A stretch of 64,000 nucleotides of DNA from Cacajao melanocephalus. Lineage: Eukaryota > Chordata > Mammalia > Primates > Pitheciidae. The DNA is taken from assembly GCA_963573385.1 (NCBI GenBank), contig CAUYLG010009157.1:51549-115548 (forward strand), in the 5' to 3' direction. The translations under genes were made by a program, and so were the position numbers. The notes under the pieces are model-generated. The model ran no database searches. It was not told the origin of the DNA and saw only the letters and a program-made list of their open reading frames with translations. Of this stretch, positions 38,796 to 50,917 are shown piece by piece; within the stretch, counting starts at the first letter, position 1; every line of letters begins with the position of its first letter.

Positions 38796-38814
38796 TATTG
38801 AGTGATGCTTCTAT

Positions 38815-38962
38815 CATGAGTACCATTCTTACAGATGATAAAAATGAATCTTGAGAAAAGATAACTTGCACAAGTTAATAGTTAATATAGGGAAGAGCCA
38901 GAATTTAAGTCGTATTTATTTAATTCCGAAGCCACTAAGCTTGCCATTTACCACATTTTGGA
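38815..38962 (+). mobile_element. MIR, second copy
   Basis: 'cttacagatgataaaaatga', 'tgagaaaagataacttgcac', 'agggaagagccagaattta' and 'ccgaagccactaagcttgcc' again match the MIR 3' half in sense. It lies directly behind another MIR. Confidence 0.65.
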
Positions 38963-40014
38963 TAAGTGTGCTTAGTAGTTATTAACGAGGCAACAATTTT
39001 ACTCCTCTTTAAGATATTTATTATAATATTGGCCTCCATGATTTGGTCTTGGTCAACTAATATTTTTAGTAACTCCTCTAATAAAGAGTCTAACTTTATT
39101 TTTTAATGTTTGACTACTGACCACTTTTAAGCCTCCCCATTCCAGTTCCCCTTTTGCCCCACATCTGGCCAAACTGATATAAAGTTCAGAAGCTGACCTC
39201 CAGTTCTTGTGACAATGTCAAACCATGTAACCTAGGTCATCAGGCCTGGGAACCTTCACTCAGTTATACTCCTAATCACCATGAAAGGCAGGCCAGTGTC
39301 CTTATCCAACTCTCTAAAGCCATTTTCTGAACAGCTTGGAAGCCAGTACTGCTTTTCCCAGAATGCCTCATAATGTGAGTAATAAATATTTTTATATATT
39401 TTTTATTTTCATGCTGTGTCATCAGTTTGGCATAGAACCAGACTTTATGTGGGTGTCCATCTTGTTTCAGCAGAATACTACAACAGTTCTCTGAATATAT
39501 TTTAGAACTCAAGTAGAAAATTAACTTACTGGAAGGATGTGTGGTAGTTCATACTACTAACAGAAAGCTGGAAAAAATAAACACAGAATGTGCATCTATC
39601 AAGAATATCTAGGTAGCAGGAAAGAAAGGCAATGTTATGCCTCAGTGATGGTCTGACTGGTATATTACTGCTGGCACTAATACCACTGAGTACTTATCAC
39701 TGTTTCCATTTCTGAGCTGTCATAGTGCTGAATGTCAATACCATACCAAAATGAAAACTGTCTGTATATCTTCACATCATTTGATCACTTTCTCAAGATT
39801 CAAAGCTTGGAGGTATGAGCATTTAATTGTCAGAGTCTGAGTATCCACCCTCTAGCCAGCCACAGGAAGCAAAACACGGAGAAAGTTTCATTGGCTTCTG
39901 ATTTAATAGTATTTCCTCCTAAGACATGCAGATTTGAGGATAAACTTGAAGTGAAAAGGTTGTTCTGATTCTGTTTAACATAAACATATCACCACAAAAT
40001 AGCTCTTCTACAGT
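38963..40014. other. no gene seen; possible LTR-like stretch at 39110-39520
   Basis: 39110-39520 is GC-richer and has an AATAAA-like signal at about 39380 followed by T-rich sequence, which would suit an old solo LTR. I cannot assign a family or find clean ends. The rest is unassigned. Confidence 0.35.
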
Positions 40015-40576
40015 ATGAATTTCACAATCAGATACTTACTTAAGATATATGAAATCATATTTTGCCAAAAGGACATGCATAAAAATGTTTATAGCATCCT
40101 TATTCATAGTAGGGGAAAACTGAAAATAATCCCAAATATCCATCAACTGAAAAAAGGTAACACCAACTATAGTGTATTCATACAATGGAATGTTACTTAT
40201 CAGTTAAAATAAATGAGCTAAATGAAATAATGTGAATTAATGCAAAAACATTTTGTTAAACAAAAGAAACCTGGAACAAAAAAAATGTTCCATTCTATGG
40301 TTCCATTTCATTATATGATTCCATATATTACAAAAAGTTACAAGAGAAAAAAATTAATCTGTCAGAAAGTAGAAAGTAATTTCCTGGAGAGTTAGGGAGG
40401 GAGACTGACCAGAAAGTAGAAAAATAATATTCCGGGATAATGAAAACGTTTTTTATCTTGTTTTGGATGGTGATCACACAGCTATACAATTATCAGAATT
40501 CAATAAACCAAATACCTAAAACAAATGTAATTTTATAGAACTCAATAAACCAAATACTTAAAACAAACATATTTTT
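40015..40576 (+). mobile_element. L1M (L1ME-like) 3' end, sense
   Basis: 'ttatagcatccttattcata', 'aatatccatcaactgaaaaa', 'catacaatggaatgttactt', 'tgatcacacagctatacaat' and 'tatcagaattcaataaacc' follow ORF2 end and 3' UTR of an old L1. The terminal part is tandemly doubled at about 40496-40575 with a 42-base period. Confidence 0.7.
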
Positions 40577-42044
40577 ACTATGGTAATTAGACCCAAATTA
40601 TATACAAATGCATATACATATACACACTTTTTGTACTTATACATTAATAGTTGTTTAATATATAGTTGATCCTCTAACTCCATGTTGCTATGATTCAAAC
40701 ACCCAAGAAAAATATTAAGATTGGAATTGCAAATTACGGTTGACATTTTCAGTTTTAAGCTTGTTTTTTAATAATATTTTGTAAAATAGAAAATAATTTA
40801 TGAATTTAAAATGGAATTCAAAATTTTCTAAGAAGGGGAATTTACAAATGTGCTTAAAATTCTAGCATTCAAGATTTCTTCTATGAAAAAAAAAAATAAA
40901 GCACAACTCTGATTTTCTCCTGCTTATGGAAAATTTGAAATTTAGCATTCAGCAAAGCAAATATTGTCCCCTCAGGTTATTCTTTCTGGTTAAACACAAC
41001 AAAGGTTTATTTCTTACTGAGAATACATGCCCAAAATGGCTAACAGGGGCTTTGCTCATCAGAGTTATTTAGTAATGAGTCTTTCACAATCACCCAAACA
41101 GAGAAAGGGAGCCTATAGGGTCTCTGCCAATTAAGTTCGCCAATCAGAAAGTGAGGTACCTGGGTTCTACCAACAAACCATTTATTCGAACTAATTTTAT
41201 ATGTCCATTTCTTATCTCAAGACGGGCAGTGATATTGTCACATGGTGTCGAAGGCGGGGCGGGGTTCAGATATTGATGAACAATGCTAATGTCTTTCATA
41301 GTTATATGATAGAAAAGGCAGATTCTGGGGGCCTTGAAATCATAAAACTTTTTATGACAGTAAAAAAGAAGAAATATATTTGGTGCATATAGCTTAAAAA
41401 GCTTCAATTTACTGATTTTAGTAAATAAATAATCAAGAATAATTTAATAGCTAAAATGATTTGAATAATATCATCCAAGCTTCTACTAAAATATCAGCTG
41501 CTCACAGCTACAGGACAACACTTTAAAAAAATAAAAAGGAGTGTTCATTGTGTAATATTCCTTGTTTCACTTGAAGACCCTCAATGGTCCAAGTGCTCTA
41601 ACATCCATTCCCCCAAGGACTTATTCAATAACTTACAAAAGTCAAAATATAAAATTTCCAGATGCATTCTTTCTCTCCAACTACTCTTGAAGAAGCATTT
41701 TTAAAAGTTTACTGTAGTGCACTAACTTTAATTGACCAAAACGAAAAGTAAATTTATAATTTTATGAACCCCCAACAACTTTAGCAGTTTTACTTTTATC
41801 GTGTTTTCATTTGAGTCATTTTCCAATTGCAGATTTGATTTTTACATATTATTAATCACAGCATAGACAAAGTTAATACGTTTTCCTTTTCACTGAGAAA
41901 TATAAACAATTTTCTATGTATTTTATTGTATTTAAATAGAATACTGTGAATCTATAATCCATGAAAAAATTGTAAGGCCTTTATTTCCCAGTGTCCTTAA
42001 TAATAAGGGTTACTAAATTTTTAATAGTAAGAGGTAAGGATTTC
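40577..42044. other. no gene seen
   Basis: Unassigned. 40990-41140 ('aacaaaggtttatttcttac', 'tggctaacaggggctttgct') looks like an ancient interspersed repeat I cannot name. A GC-rich spot 'aaggcggggcggggttcag' at 41250-41268 resembles an Sp1 GC box but stands alone. Confidence 0.4.
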
Positions 42045-43219
<1,175 letters not shown>

Positions 43220-44060
43220 TAAACAAAACTTAAGGCTAAACAAGTAACTCTCATGATATTTTCTCAGGGTCATAGAAATGTGATATAGATAATTTGTGGG
43301 GGATCTCGCATCCTGAAATGTCTTCAGCCCACATTCATATCTAATAATTTGGTAGGATATATAACTTTGAGTGAAAGTTATTTTCCCTCAGAATTTTAAA
43401 GGCTTTACTTCATTTTCTTTAGCTTTCAGTACAGTTTTTGAGAAGTTTCATGCAATTCTGTCTACAGATTTTTATATTAATAACTACTTTGTTTTTTTAA
43501 TCTTTGAAAGCTTTTAGAATAATTTCTCTATTCTATGTGCTCTAAAATTTCAGGATAAGTATTGATGCTGGTCTCTTTTCGTTTGCTTTATTGGGCAATC
43601 AGTTGTCCTTTATAATCTAGAAACTCAAGTCTCTCAGTTCTTAGGACATTTTTAAACTACTTTGTTTTTTTTTCTCTCTTCTGTTTTAGTTTATCTTTCT
43701 GGAACTCTTGTTATTCCTATTTGGAGCCTTCAAAATGGTTCTTTAATAATTTTATTCTTACTTTCCTAATTTTTATTTTTGTCTGCTCTATTTTCTAGAA
43801 AAATCTTTCACTATCTTTCTTGCTTTTATTTATATTATTAATTTCTCAGAGTTATTTTTTGTTATGTGTGTTATTATATATGGCAGTGTTATTTTCTTAG
43901 AGGAAGAAAAGTGTCTTTCTTTTATTGACAGAAGATAGTTCTTTCAACATTTTCTTCTCGACTCATAGACTCTGCCTCCTTCAAGTTGGTTTTTATTGTT
44001 ATTTTGACTACATGTTTCATCTTTGTCTTTTGTACAGGAGGTTTAACTTAAATGTCTAAC
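43220..44060 (-). mobile_element. probable ancient L1M/HAL1-like segment (antisense)
   Basis: It shares order and phrasing with the 5'-side part of old antisense L1M elements, as at 53.3-54.3 kb: 'aggatatataactttgagtg', 'tttagctttcagtacagttt', 'ttgggcaatcagttgtcctt' and 'tttctggaactcttgttatt'. Highly diverged. Confidence 0.45.
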
Positions 44061-45342
44061 AATCTTTATCTGCATGCTAATATTTAACAACGGGCACTAG
44101 ATCGAATTAGAGGCTTGGTAACTGTGGAAAGAGCTTGTTACCTGTAAGCTTCATTTTATGATATTACAGCTGTACAATTTCACTGGGGAAACCTTATTTT
44201 AGGTTCTGTATTCTTAAGGTAGCCATATTCCTGTTATCTTAAGTTTTGTGTTCTTAGGGTAGCTATATTCCTTACAGAAGACTCTTCCAATCTTATGCTT
44301 GGAAATTGTGAGTTATTTGCCATTATCCTGGGAATCAAATGGAAAAAGGGGGAAACAAGACTGTGGATCTCAACATTAAGTTTGCAACAAAATGTATTTA
44401 ATCATTCATTTTTCAGAAATATACCCAGGACTTCACTTGTGCCTGATGTTTCCATTTTATGCTCTGTAGATAATAAAACTCCAGGCTTTTGATAATGTAA
44501 AGGAAGAGCAATTGCCTAGCAGTACAGAGTAGGGGAAGGTTTTAGGGCTCTCAATACTTCTTAAAAAGCGTCAGACCATTCTGATTTAGTTTGGGCTCAT
44601 TTTCATGCCCTCTTTCTGAGAGATACCAGATGTTTAAAATCTTTGAATCTTTGGGTCTCTGTTGTATGATGTGGGCTGCTTTACTGCTAACACCACAGCT
44701 TTGGAATAGAGTCTTAGAACTAGACTTCCTTGGGAATGTTAATTCAGTTACAATTCACACCTCTGTTCCTCGGCTCTGAAAATTATTTTGATGCTTTCTG
44801 TGTTTCTCTCCTGTTCTCTGTGCTCGGTGACATCAACATACATTTAAACCCCACTTACTGTCATTTTACTAGAGTTTTAGAGATGAAACAAATATAAATG
44901 TATACCTTCATTCCGTCTTCCTAAACTTAAAGTCCTCTTACTACAGTTTTTGGTAAAAATAATTATTAGATAATTTTAAAAATTTCAATATATTTTAATG
45001 AATGTTGTCTGTAAAATGTAAACAGATTTAAAAAGAGAAATATGTTATATATATAAACAGGCTGCTAAAGATAAGAGGAGAGAAAAAATTTCCTCAGCAT
45101 GAAGACATGCAAGTATCCTTATTTTGATAAGAATTACGTGACTTGGGACAATAGTGGCCATAGTCAGATAAATTAATTTTTTTAGAATCCTATTTATATT
45201 TTAATATAAATATTTAATCATTTGGTTGAATTAATCTCAAAGAAGAGGCCTGAAATGCTCTAACCTGAATTAGGAAAAATCCCTCATAACCTTTAAAATT
45301 TCCAAATGATGCAATATTTTTTGAAGAATAGAATAGCTTATG
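44061..45342. other. no gene seen
   Basis: Unassigned sequence. The 'gtatattccttac'-type phrase repeats at about 44200-44280 ('aggtagccatattcctg' and 'agggtagctatattcct'), a minor local duplication. Confidence 0.45.
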
Positions 45343-45646
45343 AGAGCAAGTGCTGTGGCTCATGCCTGTAATCCCAGCACTTTGGGAGGTCGAGGAGGGT
45401 GGATCACCTGATGTCAGGAGTTCAAGACCAGCCCGACCAACATCCTGAAACCCCTGTATATACTAAAAATACAAAAATTAGCTGGGCTTAGTGGTAGGAG
45501 CCTATAATCCCAGTTGCTCTTGAGGCTGAGGCAGGAGAATCACTTGAACCCAGGAGGAGTAGGTTGCAGAGAGCCTAGATTGCACCATTGCATTCCAGGC
45601 TGGGGGGCAGTGTGAGTTTCTGTCTAAAAAAAAAAAAAAAAAAAAG
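45343..45646 (+). mobile_element. Alu (S-like), sense, with imperfect TSD
   Basis: 'gtgctgtggctcatgcctgt' to 'gtgagtttctgtct' plus an A20 tail. Imperfect TSDs gaatagcttatg (before) and gaaatagctcatg (after). Confidence 0.95.
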
Positions 45647-46011
45647 AAATAGCTCATGGATGAAAATTACTACTGTAATTAGTTCTCTTATGTATACATA
45701 GTTTATGAAAAACTCAAGGAAAAATGTTGAATTGACAACAATTTATTTTGTTTTCCTCTCTCTGTCTCTCTTATTCTCTATTGCTTTCTTGAGTTCTAAC
45801 TTTCTGCACCTTTTCATTCTTAGACATATTTTGGCCTCTGAATGTGTGTGCATGTACAAAGGAAGAAGGAACTGAATATTATGGATTGAAATTCCTTGAC
45901 AAAACACAGCTGCTCATGTTGGAGGACATGTTATTGAAAACACGAATTCCCACAGGCTGAATCTGATATTCAATAATTTTAGAGCTGATAAGATTTTACT
46001 ATGAGCATTGT
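45647..46011. other. no gene seen
   Basis: Short unassigned interval between the Alu and the first copy of the repeated module. Confidence 0.5.
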
Positions 46012-46193
46012 TCTTTTTTTTTTTTTTGAAAGAAAGAAAAAGAGGAAAGAAAGTGAGAGTGAAAGAAAGAAAAAAAAAGAATGTAAGAGAGAAAGAAAGA
46101 GGAAGAGCAAGAGGGAGAGAGAACGGGATTCTAGTTCTATTGCCCAGGCTAGAATGCAGTCTAACAATGGGTATTAAAAACCTCTTTTATGCC
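46012..46193 (-). repeat. A-tailed GA/CT module, copy 1
   Basis: A T-run (46012-46027) is followed by GAAAG-rich sequence, then an Alu-3'-end-like part ('ctattgcccaggctagaatg'), then 'gggtattaaaaacctctttt' and 'atgcc'. Copy 3 (63816) matches it with only about six differences. Taking the T-run as a poly(A) tail, the module is on the minus strand. Confidence 0.85.
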
Positions 46194-46680
46194 ATACCAA
46201 CCAAATGGAGAGAAAAAAAAAACAAAAACAAAAACAAAAAACAGAAGCTGCAATTTTTGTCTCTGATAAGACAGACTTTAAAGCAACATAGACCATAAGA
46301 AACAAAGAGAGACATTACAGTGGTGGTGAAAGGATCAATGCAACAAGAAGAGCTAACGATCCTAAATATATACGCACCCAATACAGGAACACCCAGATAC
46401 ATAAGGCAGGTTCTTAATGACTTACAAAGAGACTTAGACTCGCACACAATAATAGTGGGAGGCTTTAACATTATACTGTCAGTATTAGACAGATCAACAA
46501 GATAGAAAATTAACAAGGATATCCAGGACTTGAAGTCAGACCTGGAACATGTAAACTTAACAAATATTTACAGAACTCTCCCCCCAAATCCACAAAACAT
46601 ACATTTTTCTCAGTATCACATTACACCTATTTTAAAAGTGACCACGTAATTGGAAGTAAATCACTCCTCAGCAATTGCAT
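46194..46680 (+). mobile_element. L1P ORF2 N-terminal fragment (sense)
   Basis: 'ataccaaccaaatggagaga', 'gacagactttaaagcaacat', 'ctaaatatatacgcaccca', 'gagacttagactcgcacaca' and 'taacattatactgtcagta' belong to the endonuclease part of ORF2. One frame stays open for about 60 codons (46320-46505) with the '-LNIYAPN-' motif of the APE-type endonuclease. The fragment is truncated at both ends and not functional. It is flanked by oppositely oriented copies of the A-tailed module. Confidence 0.85.
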
Positions 46681-46758
46681 AGCATTTCACAGGTTGAAAT
46701 AAAATATTGGTTGGCTGCTTGTTTGTTATTTTCATCTCTTATTCCTTCCTGTCTTTGT

Positions 46759-46937
46759 TGTTAAGCACAATTATTGGCATAGAAGAGGTTTTTAATACCC
46801 ATTTTTAGACTGCATTCTAGCCTGGGCAACAGAACAAGAATCCCGTTCTCTCTCCCTCTTTCTCTTCCTCTTTCTTTCTCTCTTACATTCTTTTTTTTTC
46901 TTAGTTCTTTCTTCTTTTCTCTCTTTTTCTTTCTTTC
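46759..46937 (+). repeat. A-tailed GA/CT module, copy 2 (inverted relative to copies 1 and 3)
   Basis: It starts 'tgttaagcacaattattgg', then 'gaggtttttaataccca', 'ctagcctgggcaacagaac', a pyrimidine tract, and ends ctttctttc followed by an A-run. It is the reverse complement of copies 1 and 3. Its left part matches copy 3 as far as the window shows. The A-run passes straight into an Alu right arm. Confidence 0.85.
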
Positions 46938-47128
46938 AAAAAAAAAAAAAAAATAGAAAAATTAGCCGGGCGTGGTGGCAAGTGCCTGTAATCCCAGCTA
47001 CTTGGGAGGCTGAGGCAAAGAATTGCCTGAACCTGGGAGGCAGAGGTTATAGTGAGCTAAAATCATGCCACTGCACTCCAGCCTGGGTGACAGAGCAAGA
47101 CTCCATCTCAAAAAAGAAAAGAAAGAAG
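46938..47128 (+). mobile_element. Alu right arm, sense
   Basis: It begins in the A-rich linker ('aaaaattagccgggcgtgg') and runs to 'gactccatctc' and a GAAA tail. The left arm is absent; its place is taken by the module at 46759-46937. Confidence 0.93.
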
Positions 47129-47129
47129 A

Positions 47130-47408
47130 GAGGCTGTGCAGAGACGCACAGGGAAAGCTGTGTGACAACAGAAGCCGAGATTGGAATGGGGCATCTACAA
47201 GCCTTTTATGCCAGGGATCCTCAGAAACCACCAGAATCCAGGAAAAAGGCTTGGAACAAACTCTCCCTCCAAGCCTACACAAGGAGCCCATCTGGCCGAC
47301 ACCCTGATTTTGGACTTCTGGCTTCTGGAACTGTAAGAAATACATTTCATTGTTTTAAGCTGCTCAATTTGTACTAATTTTTCACTGCAGCTCTAGGAAA
47401 CAGACACA
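47130..47408 (+). mobile_element. MaLR/ERVL-type LTR, 5'-truncated
   Basis: 'tggccgacaccctgattttg', 'gacttctggcttctggaact', 'gtaagaaatacatttcattg', 'ttttaagctgctcaatttgt' and the terminal 'aggaaacagacaca' are the 3' half of an LTR of this class. The 5' side is lost at the Alu tail. Confidence 0.75.
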
Positions 47409-47549
47409 GATGTTGTCTAATTTAGCCATTCTCCATCACCCATGTGGGTGGGGATCACAGGTGCGAACAACACCAAGGGCCCAGGGGGATCTGGTTTATT
47501 CCCAGAGCATCTGCTGGAATTCCACCCCTCTCCCCACACCCACTGAGCT

Positions 47550-47717
47550 ATCATTTCAGATTTCAAGGGTGTGCACATGTGTATAGCAGAACAATTCAAA
47601 ATTGGAAAAATATGGAACCAAATGCCCATCAATCAATACGTGGATAAGGAAACTGTGGTATGTGTATATATATATACACACATATATATATACATATATA
47701 TATATACATATATATAC

Positions 47718-47766
<49 letters not shown>

Positions 47767-48145
47767 ACAGAATACTACTCAGCCATAAAAATGTATGAAC
47801 TAATGGCATTCACAGGGCCCTGGATGAGATTGGAGACTGTTATTCTAAGTGAGGTAACTTAGGAATGGAAAACCACACATCGTATATTCTGGCTTCTAAG
47901 TGGGAGTTAAGCTAAGAGGATGCAAAGGCATAAGAATGACACAATGGACTTTGGGGACTTAGTGGGGAAAGGGTGAGGGGGAGACGGATAAAAGATTACA
48001 AATTGGGTTCAGTGCATACTGCTTGGGTGATGGGTGCACCAAAATCTCACAAGTCACCACTAAACAACTTACTCATGTAACCAAATACCACCTGTTCCCC
48101 CAAAAAACCTATGGAAATAAAAAATTAAAAATAAAATAAAAAGAG
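47550..48145 (+). mobile_element. L1P (L1PB-like) 3' end, sense
   Basis: 'gcagaacaattcaaaattgg', 'aatgcccatcaatcaatac', 'gaatactactcagccataaa', 'atggacactttggggac-like' 3' UTR, 'tactcatgtaaccaaatacc', 'cctgttcccccaaaaaacc' and an A-rich end. The ORF2 part is split by a TA-rich microsatellite (47660-47766). Confidence 0.88.
47660..47766. repeat. (TATATG)/(TA)n microsatellite in L1
   Basis: About 105 bases of alternating TA with CA and CATA interruptions, at the ORF2 position 'actgtggtatgtgtatatat'. Self-complementary and likely polymorphic in length. Confidence 0.95.
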
Positions 48146-48184
48146 TTCAGGGATGTGAATGCACAATACTGTACTAGAGGGATC

Positions 48185-48892
48185 ACTTTAAATCCATTCT
48201 ATTTTTTTTCTAAGTTGAGATATAATTTGTACGCCGTGAAATGCACGGATCTTGAGTGCACAGTAGACAGTTTAACCCTTTTTGACAAATTTAACCCATA
48301 ATCCATCAAGATACAGAACATCTTCAATGCGATAAAGTGGTTCCTCATGCCCCTCCTGGTCAGTTTCCATCCTTCCCACCAGAAGCTGTTGGAACAATCA
48401 CTGTTTTGATTCCTTTCATATTGGGTAGCTTTGTCTGTCTGGGGGCTTCACATACCTGGAATCACATAGTATGTACCTTTCTGAGTCTGGTGTCTTTCAC
48501 TCAGCACGTTTTGGGATTCTTCCATGTTGTTGCAGGTATCTTTCCTATTTATTTCTTTTTGTTACCACGATTTGTTTATTCTTCCTCCTGTTGGGTGACT
48601 GGAGTGGTTTCCAGCTTGAGGCTATTGTGAATGAAGTTGTTTCCAGCTTGAGGCTATTGTGAATGAAGTTGTTGTCAGTTTAACCACATGTAAGTCTTTG
48701 TGTGAACATATTTTCATTTTCCTTGAGTAAATGCATAGGGTTCTGGGTCCTAGAACCCCAGATATTTGCTAAGTCATCAGAGTAGGTATATGTTTAATTT
48801 CCCAAATCATTTTCTAAAGTGGGTTGCCCTATTTTACACCCCCACCAGCTGTGTATGAGAGTTCCAGGCCAGGCATTCTGAATCCTGATACA
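48185..48892 (-). mobile_element. long ancient L1M, 3' part (antisense)
   Basis: 'ctaagttgagatataatttg', 'ggaatcacatagtatgtacc', 'gcacgttttgggattcttcc', 'tttacacccccaccagctgt'. This is the 3' end of one minus-strand L1 whose 5' side reaches about 55.3 kb. A 32-base unit is perfectly doubled at 48607-48670. Confidence 0.8.
48607..48670. repeat. perfect 2 x 32-bp tandem duplication
   Basis: The unit beginning gtttccagcttgaggctatt and ending gaatgaagtt occurs at 48607-48638 and 48639-48670 without a difference. Recent or conversion-maintained compared with its diverged L1 host. Confidence 0.97.
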
Positions 48893-49120
48893 GTCTTAAT
48901 GTCTGTTGCACTGGTAGTGATAGCCCCGCTTTTGTTCCTGATATTGGTCATTTTGTTTTTTCTCTCTTTTTTTAGTGTATAGTTAGAGGTTTATCAGTTT
49001 TGTTGCTCTTTTTAAAGACTCAGCTTCTGGTTTTCTAAACTGTTTTTAAGCTTTCTAACTTACTGTTTTTCACTCTTTATTGTCTTCTTTTCTCTTCTTT
49101 CTTTGTTTTTTTCTGGGGGT

Positions 49121-49171
49121 TTTGTTGTTTTGTTTTGTTTTGTTTTGTTTTGTTTTGTTTTGTTTTGTTTT
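49121..49171. repeat. (TTTTG)n microsatellite
   Basis: About nine TTTTG units forming the tail (antisense) of the Alu at 49172. The counterpart at 50890-50917 is shorter. Confidence 0.95.
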
Positions 49172-49292
49172 GAGACAGGGTCTCACTGTCACCCAGGCTG
49201 GATTGAAGTGGTACAATCATAGCTCACTGCAGCCTCAAGCTCCTGGGCTCAAGTGATCCTCCCACCTCATTCTCTCAGTAGCTGGAAATACA
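49172..49292 (-). mobile_element. partial Alu, antisense (right-arm part)
   Basis: 'tgagacagggtctcactgtc' to 'tagctggaaatacagg'. It shares unusual variants with the Alu at 50918 ('ggctggattgaagtggt', 'cacctcattctctca') and stops abruptly where a sense Alu begins. Confidence 0.92.
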
Positions 49293-49565
49293 GGTGGCTC
49301 ATGCCTGTAATCCCAGCACTTTTTGAGAGGCCAAGGCAGGAGGATCGCCTGAGCTCAGCCTGGGCAACATGGTGAAACCCCGTCTCTACAAAAATACAAA
49401 AATTAGATGGGTGTGGTGGTGCACAGCTGTAGACCCAGCTACTTGGGAGATTGAGGCGAGAGGATCACTTGAGCCAGGAGTTTGAGGCTGCAATGAACTA
49501 TGATCTCACCACTGCACTCCAGTCTGGGCAACACAGCAAGACCCTGTCTCAAAAAAAAAAAAAAG
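49293..49565 (+). mobile_element. Alu (J/S-like), sense, joined head-to-head to an antisense Alu
   Basis: It begins within the Alu head ('tggctcatgcctgtaatccc') and runs to 'gaccctgtctc' and an A14 tail. The first few Alu bases are missing, consistent with an Alu-Alu recombination junction at 49292/49293. Confidence 0.93.
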
Positions 49566-49584
49566 AGAACACCAAAAGCCAATA

Positions 49585-50917
49585 TTAAGGAGTCTTTTAA
49601 TCAATGAACATGATATAACTCTGTTTGACTTAGGGCTTCTTTAATTTTTCTTAGTGCTGTGTAGTTTTCAGTGTAGACACTTGACGAAGCTTTCATTATC
49701 TTAAATCCTAAGTGTGTTGTGCTTCTGGATATTAGGATTTTTGGTGTTTGTATATTGACCTTCTCTGGCTTTACGAATTTAGCAAATAATTATTAATCAT
49801 TGTTAATTGATTATTATTAGTTCTAGCAAATTTTTCTGTAGATTACTTTGGATTTCTTTTAAACAATCGTGTTTTCTGCAAATAATGGCAGCTTTACCTC
49901 TTCCTTTCTAGTCTTCATCCCTTTTATTTTCTGTCTTATTGGATGAACTAGAAACTTCAGCACAATGTTGAATAGAAGTGGTCAGCATGAATATCCTTGC
50001 CCAGGCTTTGGGGAACAGTCCCTTCTATTCTAATTTGTGCGAGTTTTTAATAGGAACAGATGCTGAAATTTACCCAGTGATTTTTCTGCATAGATTGAAG
50101 TAATCAGATGATTTTCTTTTCCCCTTCTTTATTCTCTTAATATGGTGATTTACACTGGTTGATTTTTGAACGTTGAACAGACCAGCATTCCTGGAATAAA
50201 TCTCACTTAGTCATGATGTGTTATCCTGTCTGTATATTTTTGAAGTTGTTGCTAACTTCATTAAGGATTTTTGTATGTTCATGAAGAATGCTTGTTCCTA
50301 GTTTTCTTTTCCTGTAATGTTTTTTGTCTGATTCTGGAATCAGCATAATATTGGCCACATAAAATGAGGTGGGAAATGTTGCTTCTTCCTCTGTTTTCTG
50401 AAAGTGTTTATGTAAGACTGGTGTTATTTTTTCCTTAAATGTTTGACAGAATTCACCAGTGAAGCCAAATGAGTCTGGAGTTTTCTTCATGGATAGAGTT
50501 TCTGATAATGACTTCAAATTTTCTAATAGATATATGGCTAATTTGGATTGTCTATTTTAAGTCAATTTTGAGAATGTGTATCTTTTGAATAATTTCTGTT
50601 CTTATCATTTATATTACAAATTGTGAGCATGTTTTAAAAATGATATTCCTAATATATTCTTAACATCTGTTACATTGGTAGTGATAGCCTCTCTTTCATT
50701 CCTCATATTGGTTATTTTGTTTTTTCTCTTTTTTTCTTAGTGTATAGCTAGAGGTTTTTCAATTTTGTTACTCTTTTTAAAGAAGAGCCAGGTTTTGGTG
50801 TTCTAAACTGTTTTTAAGCTTTCTAACTTACTGTTTTTCACTCTTTATTATCTTCTTTCCTCTTCTTTTTTTGTTTATTTCTGGGGGTTTTGTTGTTGTT
50901 TTGTTTTGTTTTGTTTT
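49585..50917 (-). mobile_element. long ancient L1M, ORF2 part (antisense)
   Basis: 'ttctagcaaatttttctgta', 'atccttgcccaggctttggg', 'accagcattcctggaataaa', 'attttgggaatcagcataa-like', 'tttgacagaattcaccagtg' and 'gttactctttttaaagaag' are reverse ORF2 in order. An open frame of 98 codons on the minus strand (50221-50517) is an ORF2 remnant with an '-FYVANIMLIPESDK-' motif. Confidence 0.85.

Larger units (their letters stand above)
48893..49292 (+). repeat. out-of-order L1/Alu duplication, copy 1 (partner 50661-51055)
   Basis: It contains L1 ORF2 sequence (antisense), a (TTTTG)n run (49121-49172) and an antisense Alu start that all recur in the same order at 50661-51055. In this L1 the segment belongs upstream in ORF2, next to copy 2. 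Here it sits between the C-terminal part and the 49585 continuation, so this copy is the displaced one. Confidence 0.8.

Noticed and set aside
41250..41268. GC box as a promoter
   Set aside because: A single GC-rich spot in AT-rich sequence without CpG cluster, initiator context or downstream exon.
46320..46505. L1 ORF2 endonuclease-like peptide as a possible active element
   Set aside because: Only about 60 codons are open and both ends are truncated, with no reverse transcriptase part in frame. It is a dead fragment.
46982..47377. 131-codon frame
   Set aside because: It starts in an Alu right arm and runs into an LTR; no independent coding evidence.
50221..50517. 98-codon reverse-transcriptase-like frame
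   Set aside because: A remnant of an ancient L1 ORF2 surrounded by frameshifts and Alus.
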